A DNA stretch of 64,000 bases from Acipenser ruthenus (taxonomy: Eukaryota > Chordata > Actinopteri > Acipenseriformes > Acipenseridae). The DNA lies in the NCBI RefSeq assembly GCF_902713425.1, contig NC_081217.1, positions 19,756,659-19,820,658 of the forward strand, in the 5' to 3' direction. Shown here in pieces: positions 57,771-64,000 of this stretch. A model generated the notes under the pieces. The model was not told the DNA's origin, did no database searches, and saw only the letters and a list, made by a program, of their open reading frames with translations. Position numbers and translations under genes: made by a program. Position 1 is the first letter of the stretch. The number at the start of each line of letters is the position of its first letter.

Positions 57771-59471
57771 GTTTATTTAGCAGACGCCTTTATCTAAGGC
57801 GACTTACAGAGACTAGGGTGTGTGAACTATGCCTCAGCTGCAGAGTCACTTACAAGTGCATCTCACCCGAAAGACAGAGCACAAGGAGGTCAAGTGATTT
57901 GCTCAGGGTCACACAATGAGTCAGTGGCTGAGGTGGGATTTGAACCAGGGACCTCCTGGTTACAAGCCCTTTTCTTTAACCACTGGACCACACAGCCTCC
58001 TATAAAATGTTTTGAAGGTGAAAAGAAATGTTCCCTATAATATTATATATTGATAATATTATAAAATTATTATATATTTTTAATATTTGTATATTGAAGT
58101 GTTCACTGCGCACAAGAACACACTAATGGTATAATAACACGTATAGCGCCGCTTGTGATAGGTTTCGTGATGTGACTCTTGAATTGCTCGGTGCAATGAC
58201 GTGACTCTATCTCTGATCCCCAGAGAGAAGGTTGATGAGCTCAGCCAGTGTATTTTTGATCTGGAGGCTGAGAAGTTTGACCTGCTTGACAAATTCAAGA
58301 AACAGAGATACGAGGTGAGGCCTGGCCGACAGCTCTTCCATTCCACTGCTTCCTTCGTATCCGCCAAAGAGCTCACTTGAAATTCAGAAGCACCTTTTTG
58401 TATTCTGTTTGGTCTGCAGTGTGAGAGTATTTACAAACATCAAAATGGACTATAAGCATTAAACCCAGACAAGCATTGACATAGAACATATTTTTAAAAC
58501 AACATCAGTTTAGTACAGAAGACAATGGTGATATGGGCAGGAGATGTCGTAAAGGGAGCAGCTGTATTAAAGCAAAAAAAAAAGTTTCAGGGTTGCCAAT
58601 TTCTAGAGGCTAGGGCGGTTATTGGAAATGACACCACATTGTGAAATATGTTCATACAGAAAAGACTGTATCTTTTGAAAGGGTATGCGTTGGATACATA
58701 AGAAAGTGTTTTAAGCAAAGCTGCCATACTATTGGTAACATAATCCTATCCATTATCACTCACCTAAATACTGTATTCCTCCTAACAAAGGAATCGTCAT
58801 AGACGACATTGAAAAATAACTCCATTCAAGCAAATCAGTATTGAGTGTCACACAGTGCAGTAGTTTTAATACAAACAGACTTAGACCTGTGATTCTAATG
58901 TAAGTTTTTCTTCCAGATTAATGTTCTGAGAAATCGAGTTAGTGACCACCAGAAGATGTAAGTATTGAACCCCCACTTTGCATTGCAGACTTGCACTATA
59001 GAATGTATTGCAGTATACTATTGTGTTTTCAGATGCTACCATGATATTTTTATATAGGTCATCGCCTGTAACCACCACTTCCACATACTGCTTCTAGCTC
59101 CATGTTATTATCTAACTTTTTGTCATTATTAACTTTTGGTTTTGGGTCATGAAACTTTCTCTCTCTCTTCATTATTAATTCACATTTAGTGTTCCGTCTT
59201 CAAGTTCTGTGTTCTGACACATTGTGCTGTATTTGTTTTAAGTGCGTTCAGATTTGCTACAGCAATGAATTGAAATCTGCAACCCTAAACTAATGAAGTC
59301 ATGGCCATGTGACTACACCAAAGAGCATGTGGAGCCAAATTATCAAGACATATGAGAAGGGCGTTTCCGTTACTAATCATGCGTTGCCATGGTAATTCTT
59401 TTCCTTTTTGTTTGCGCAGCACGAAAGGTGTCCGTGGAGGGAAAGGCAAGGTTGCGGGTCGCTGGAAGTAG
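51214..59471 (+). CDS. tnnt2: Troponin T, cardiac type, 15 coding exons
   Basis: Tropomyosin-binding subunit anchoring troponin to thin filaments. Exons: 51214-51248, 51443-51453, 51596-51613, 52178-52213, 52635-52712, 54641-54673, 55087-55108, 55348-55408, 55897-56013, 56110-56187, 56573-56680, 57198-57307, 58224-58314, 58917-58957, 59420-59471; 891 nt, 296 aa (human TNNT2 about 298). N-terminus [15 protein letters not shown] matches human MSDIEEVVEEYEEEE; acidic variable region of about 80 aa; tropomyosin-binding [19 protein letters not shown] and [26 protein letters not shown]-arm [20 protein letters not shown]; basic C-terminus KGKVAGRWK. Two exons early in the acidic region are tiny (11 and 18 nt). 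Exon 55348 has a NAGNAG acceptor; exon 55897 follows a long pyrimidine tract. Ser replaces the usual Trp in ELWQ. AATAAA lies at 59618-59623. Confidence 0.95.
51460..51528. repeat. (ATT)n microsatellite in tnnt2
   Basis: Perfect ATT run in the short intron after the 11-nt exon, about 6 bases from its donor. It makes up about half of that 142-base intron. Confidence 0.9.
53560..54490. mobile_element. About 930-bp terminal-inverted-repeat element in a tnnt2 intron
   Basis: CCAGGGGCTCGTTTCTATA at the left is matched by inverted CCTGGGGCTCGTTTCTATA at the right, with one mismatch in 19. No long open frame lies inside, so it is a nonautonomous DNA transposon. I could not make out a convincing target duplication, so the superfamily is unassigned. 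It separates two N-terminal exons of tnnt2. Confidence 0.7.
55633..55895 (+). repeat. Pyrimidine-only CTCT minisatellite abutting a tnnt2 exon
   Basis: About 260 bases of CTCTC/CTGTC units, such as CTCTCCTCTCTGTC, with almost no purine on the plus strand, run directly into the TCTCAG acceptor of the exon at 55897. Frames read through it on either strand are low-complexity artefacts. Confidence 0.95.
56325..56445 (-). repeat. Degenerate dispersed repeat, copy 3 (inverted)
   Basis: Minus strand TTTCCCATGCTTGCCAGC...CACCATAGTTTCCCTGG...TTTACTATGCTG resembles the copies at 38088 and 38800. Low-identity family. Confidence 0.4.
57691..58000 (-). mobile_element. CORE-SINE (MIR-like), minus sense, full head, long (ATT)n tail
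   Basis: Best copy of this family. Minus strand: GGAGGCTGTGTGGTCCAGTG, B box GGTTCAAATCC, core ACTCATTGTGTGACCCTGAG, tail GTAAGTCGCCTTAGATAAAGG, then about 75 bp of (AAT)n. Lies in a tnnt2 intron. Confidence 0.9.
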
Positions 59472-59640
59472 ATGCAAGGCCACTGGAGCTGGGAAAGCCA
59501 CAAGCCTGCCTTTAAAATGAGACCACTCCAGTATCCTTCACTGTGTGAGCTCTGGCACTGGGAATGTCATGTGTGAGATTACTACTTTGTGTTATCCACC
59601 ACTTGTAAATGCTTGTAAATAAAAACTATTAAAAAAACAT
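59472..59640 (+). terminator. tnnt2 3' UTR and poly(A) signal
   Basis: A short 3' UTR follows the TAG stop; AATAAA at 59618-59623 and an A-rich stretch put the cleavage site near 59640. Confidence 0.75.
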
Positions 59641-61166
59641 GATTCTCTAATAATGGAATGTTAAACACCTGTCTTAGACGACCACCCATGGTTCTCTAGA
59701 ACATGAGAAATTCCTGTATGCTGATGACCAACTTCACAACAAGAGGGTGTGTGAGGTTGTCTGGTTTAATGCCTCGATAGCCTGAAATGAAAGCTAAACT
59801 GTATTTTAAGATAAATGTAACCTATTGCGTTGAATTAAAAGACAGGCATAGCTGCAGTAAAGTACGAAAAACAAGAAGAGAATAAACCACTTTCTTGCTG
59901 GTCCTCTGTACATGTTTCATACAGGTCACAAAGTTATGGTTCTGAACACATGCTGAATGCTCTAGGGTTTAAAGGGTGACAGTTTGAGGGTGATTTGTAT
60001 TGCTGTATGCACATTTAATGAATTGGACCAGTTTCCTGAGTTGCATAAATCTGTCAAAAGGCTTTGTAAAACCTTAAGCAATTACCTATAGAAACATTCC
60101 ATGCAGCAGTAAAACTGTTTACCTTGGCTCCAGGTGTGTCCCAGAGTGAATAAAAGATTGGGACATTGTTTTGATTTTCACACTCACTCTGAAGCACATG
60201 TGCCAGCTCATGAAGTCAGGCGATATCATCTCTATCAACTCCTGACACACTGTTCTGATGAATAGGGTTTACACTCCACCCACCTGCGGGTAGTGTCTGT
60301 GTGACCCACCTAGATACTCTCCAGCTGTTGTCCTCCCCCTTCCATGTAAAACCACATGTGGGCTGATCAGCTCTGGGGTATTTTTTCTGTTCATAATATA
60401 AATGCACCTGCTGTTGGACCTCTTTCAGATTGCTTCTGGCCAACTTTTAAACAGCTCTTGTTCTGTTCTTTAGCACAGCATTAGCTTATAATGTGGTTGG
60501 GAAAAAAATAAGGAAAACAAATCCATGTTGTCAATATTTTGCCTAAAGCCTTTGTTTTTAATGAGCCTACTATAAAACGTTCATTTTTTTTTTTTTTTAC
60601 TGTGGTGCTAATTGTAACCTGCTATGAAAGACACACTAATGCAATACATATAATAGATGACTAAATAAATCAGCATCTTTGAAAGGCATTTATTTCAAAT
60701 TCAGGGCAAATTGGATACGAAATGTAAGTAATTTGAATGCTCTCATGGAAAAGTAAGTAGAATGTCATTATCAGCCTGCAATGACACTGTAACTGACTAT
60801 TGTGTCTCATACCATTGTATTAACACTGTTTAGGATATGAAAAGGTAACACATGAGGTACCAATCCACCATTTTAGCAGCCATTCAGGAGCCTTAGGGCA
60901 GAACCATCAATGGTACCACCATTGCACTGTGTTTCTGTTGAAGATCATTTGGTCAGTGCATGGAATTCTTTATGAAACTTTAGAATACTGGTTTTGATTT
61001 GTTCTGAAGAAGCCATTAATAGCTGAAGTTGAATTCAGGGCCTATAAAAACAGCTGGTCTACAGTGAGATCTGGCTTGGTATGCTGTGTTGTTCAAATAC
61101 CTTAACAATGCTTTTATAACTTTGCCCTTCCATTTACCATCACGTTTGGGTGGCACACATCATGAT

Positions 61167-61819
61167 TAAGGCTGTATTTATCACAGATTTCACGCTTTCC
61201 GTGAAATGTACCCTTTGCCGTGTAATATGTAGGTCCCCGTGAAAATTCTCATTTCTGAAAGAATAGTATCAATGTACATATTTGTATCAATTCAAAATAA
61301 ACACAGCAAACGGTTGCCTTATTGACTCACTACCGATTTATGAATTTATGAACCTGGCCATCGGTTTAGTTTCCTTCCGGTAAATGATTCAACACACTGC
61401 ATAGAGGAGAGCTGTATGATTTCTTCAAAATGTCTTCAATGAAAAAGACACTGGGATGCATCAAAGATGGGAAATGTAAAAAAGAAGAGGACATTTCACA
61501 TACCTGTTGTTATTTTTATATTATTATGTTTGATAATACATAGATGGTGAAAATAGAATGTTTTGATAAGGTGAACATAAAAACGAAATATTCTATAATT
61601 TAGCATTTACTGTTTTTTCAGGTCAGCATTTACATGTTTAGGAATATTTGCTGTTTAATAACTCAGGAGACTATGATTAATTTGGAATGTGACAACGCAA
61701 TATATATTTTGCTTCAATACATTTTATGTTTAATCATGAAATATCTTGAAATACCTATTTCTAGCCCATGAAATGCAGTGAAATATATTTATCTTTTACC
61801 ATGGAAAAATACAGCCCTA
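61167..61819 (+). mobile_element. Complete hAT-like MITE with 8-bp target duplication
   Basis: Ends TAAGGCTGTATTT and AAATACAGCCCTA are inverted repeats (12 of 13). The same 8 bases, ATCATGAT, flank both sides (61159-61166 and 61820-61827), the size expected for hAT. The element is 653 bp and carries only a short relic frame (ATGTCTTCAATGAAAAAGAC) shared with the fragment at 18767. Confidence 0.82.
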
Positions 61820-63100
61820 ATCATGATGGGTGAAGTTCCTCAAGCTATTAACGACTTCACTTTGTACGCCGTTAATAACAGAGCCAGGAGAAAAGTGAAA
61901 TGGTGAACAGGAATATATAATTACACAGCGCCGTGCCAGCATTCACACATCTCCCAGTTCCTTAAAGGAATTAGAGGTGGTAATATCTGAGGAATAGGCA
62001 TCTCTCTCTAGAACTCTAGAAACAGTGACTGACTGAGTTTCAAATGTTGTGTCCATTGTATGTGATGTGCTGGAAAGCTTGCTGTCCAATAACTTTTCTC
62101 ACACACCTTTCAATTATTCACACGCCAACCCCAACACTGCCAGAAACATACAATCTGACTGGCCCAGGGACTCATCAGATGTGTCACATGCTGGCTGTCT
62201 ATGCCAAGCTTGTTTCAATAAACAATTTGAAGATGACATGTAAAATGAGAAAACGCCTTTTCAGTCGGTATGAATCACATATCAATCATTCCCGGAGATC
62301 TGCAGCTCTGATTTGTTGTAGGGAATGAAGGTATATTAAGCACGCTATAGTGTTAAGTGCGGGTAAGTTATAGAACGGCAAAGGTCTGTGTACGAGGGAA
62401 TGTCTGTATAATGCTTTATTGATCATATACACGTTACAAGAATCCAGTTTGGTAGAAACTCAATGTGGTTCAGTTGATGCCATGAATTGCGTTTGTGTGT
62501 GATGTATCATGGCGTTTAACACACGTATCTTAAGGGAAAGCGTTAGTGCCCTAAATGATCACACTGTGACACTGTAGTGGGTTTTTAAACAGTGCCAAGG
62601 CATCATCAAAGCATAAGGTGTGGTGCTGTTGGTGGCGCCTATCTCTTAATCCTCAGTCTCACCTCTAGCGCTGTTCCCAGTGCCTCACACTGCTGCTCCA
62701 CACAGAGAAAGAGAACCCTTACAAGTACACACAGCAACACCCAGGGCCTTCTTGGACATACTATATCAGTGCCAGATCTTTCCCATTGCCTTACAGTGAT
62801 TGGAGCTAGCAAATAATTCCATACAGTTTACCTGTTGATCATTCGCCATTTGTTATGCAGGACTCAAATGCGCAGTTTTGAGAGAAACACATGGTATTGT
62901 ATTTTTATTTTTAAACACGGTACTGTGTATGTTACTACACTTTGTTAAATACATCTGTTTGCAAGTCATGGTTCAAATGTGTGTTGGTCATTTCACCTGG
63001 AGAGTGTAATGACTTAATTACCTGTGTTACATTGTGATGGGGGTTTGGGAACTAAAATTACAAAATTAAATAATTGCAAATGTCTTATAAGCATGGTAAT

Positions 63101-63577
63101 TAAAGAATAAGTAGTAGGGTTCCGTAAAATATACGTCCCCACGTGTTGCTGCAACTGTTTAAATACCTGTCATTCTTTTCATTGTTAACATCCGGACAGC
63201 TTTTGACACGTATATAACTCTAAACTCTGTTTCAAAGCTTTTTTTCAAAATGTCCGCTCTAGTGCACTGGGGTTTGAGATCTGTCCTCTAAATCACTTCA
63301 AGAAGAGCAATTAAAAAAACATAACAAGTGCTCTGTTTTTTTCTGTTCTGCACCACATCATGGATCATACTTGCCATTTGACACTGTGGGCAATAATCCT
63401 TACACTATCAGTGCACTAGAGCGGACATCTTGAAAAGAGCTTTGAAACAGACTTTACAGTTATAAGTGTAAAAAGTTGTTAGGATGTTAACAACAGAAAG
63501 AAAATGACAGGTATGTAATTTAAACAGGCGTAGTCACATGTGGGGATGTGTACCGCTATATTTTTACTTACTCTTTA
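63101..63577. mobile_element. Foldback element with long inverted repeats
   Basis: About 180-bp arms: TAAAGAATAAGTA...CCCCACGTG...ACCTGTCATTC...TTGTTAACATCC...CTGTTTCAAAGCT...GTCCGCTCTAGTGCACTG on the left recurs inverted on the right (CAGTGCACTAGAGCGGAC...AGCTTTGAAACAG...GGATGTTAACAA...GACAGGTA...TACTTACTCTTTA). The centre of about 125 bases is unique. Confidence 0.8.
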
Positions 63578-63580
63578 GTG

Positions 63581-63901
63581 TACAGCTATGCCCAAAGGTT
63601 TTGCATCACTTAGAATTTTAGGATTGAGACATCATTGATATATATATTTAAAAAAAAACAAAAAAAAACGAAAACTTTATGAACATAATTTAGATATTTT
63701 ATTTAACATTATGTAATCAAAGAAACTACACAATTATATTGCAAAACTCTACCGGAAACCATAATAGTGGCACAGTATTTCATGTTAGATTTCAAAATTC
63801 AATACGTTAACGGAACATTATTCAGCGGGTTTCATTCGACTTTATGAAGCAAAATTAGTTAATTCTATAGGTTGATGCAAAACCTTTTGGCCATAGCTGT
63901 A
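63581..63901. mobile_element. Tc1/mariner-like MITE
   Basis: TA-flanked element, 5' end CAGCTATGCCCAAAGGTTTTG and inverted 3' end CAAAACCTTTTGGCCATAGCTG. Its interior is the reverse complement of the copy at 50091-50322. No coding capacity. It begins four bases after the foldback element ends. Confidence 0.85.
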
Positions 63902-64000
63902 CAGTGTAGCTGAAACGTTTGTCGGCTTTCTTTGAAGTTTCAAATTAGAATTTATGACTGAAACTCTGAAACAAGGACCTCTTTGTTGTAATGAGTTGGG

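Larger units (their letters stand above)
59641..64000. other. Spacer downstream of tnnt2
   Basis: No supported gene. It holds a complete hAT-like MITE (61167-61819), a foldback element (63101-63577) and a Tc1-like MITE (63581-63901). The frame at 60216-60443 (minus) has no family motif. Confidence 0.5.

Noticed and set aside
30185-59471. Troponin genes as the fast-skeletal pair TNNI2/TNNT3
   Set aside because: RYDIEAK with HNTRE is TNNI1-type, and [15 protein letters not shown] with [14 protein letters not shown] is TNNT2-type.
60216-60443. Short minus-strand frame with Trp/Lys-rich text as a possible gene
   Set aside because: No motif, no splice context, and no neighbour to support it.

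Overview
The window is nuclear DNA of a vertebrate, almost certainly a ray-finned fish. It carries six protein-coding genes with vertebrate GT-AG introns, AT-rich spacers, many short microsatellites, and tRNA-headed SINEs that share the 3' tail typical of fish LINE/SINE pairs. A non-teleost fish such as a sturgeon or paddlefish would fit, but I cannot prove that from sequence alone. I saw no retroviral, LTR or Polinton-like element and no bacterial-type gene.

Layout, left to right. (1) 0.76-11.5 kb, minus strand: two tandem pepsinogen A genes. Each has nine coding exons with nearly identical exon lengths, a predicted product of 383 residues, and a matching TATA block. One intron of the left copy holds a LINE 3' end and one intron of the right copy holds a small inverted-repeat element. 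(2) 14.2-15.1 kb, plus: phlda3, one coding exon behind a TATA box that overlaps a p53-like site. (3) 15.1-28.5 kb: a long gene-poor stretch with a hAT-like fragment, a 5S-like fragment, a CORE-SINE and simple repeats. (4) 30.2-32.5 kb, plus: tnni1, slow skeletal troponin I. (5) 32.6-38.6 kb: spacer with SINEs and (AT)n. (6) 38.6-48.7 kb, plus: lad1 (ladinin-1), 13 coding exons. (7) 49.4-59.6 kb, plus: tnnt2, cardiac-type troponin T, 15 coding exons. (8) 59.6-64 kb: spacer with three inverted-repeat elements.

The order phlda3 - tnni1 - lad1 - tnnt2 matches human 1q32.1 (PHLDA3, TNNI1, LAD1, TNNT2). It does not match the paralogous 11p15.5 block (TNNI2, LSP1, TNNT3), and the protein sequences agree. 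The two troponin genes encode partners in the thin-filament Ca2+ switch of striated muscle. Ladinin-1 is an actin/keratin-associated epithelial protein, PHLDA3 is a p53-induced inhibitor of Akt membrane binding, and the pepsinogens are gastric digestive zymogens. The genes are neighbours by descent rather than one pathway.

The most notable observations are: a tandem-duplicated exon pair and in-frame repeats in lad1; a p53-like site fused to the phlda3 TATA box; a GC-AG intron and a NAGNAG acceptor in one pepsinogen copy; a NAGNAG acceptor and a 260-bp pyrimidine tract at tnnt2 splice sites; two unrelated SINE bodies with a common tail; and a long foldback element abutting a Tc1-like MITE.
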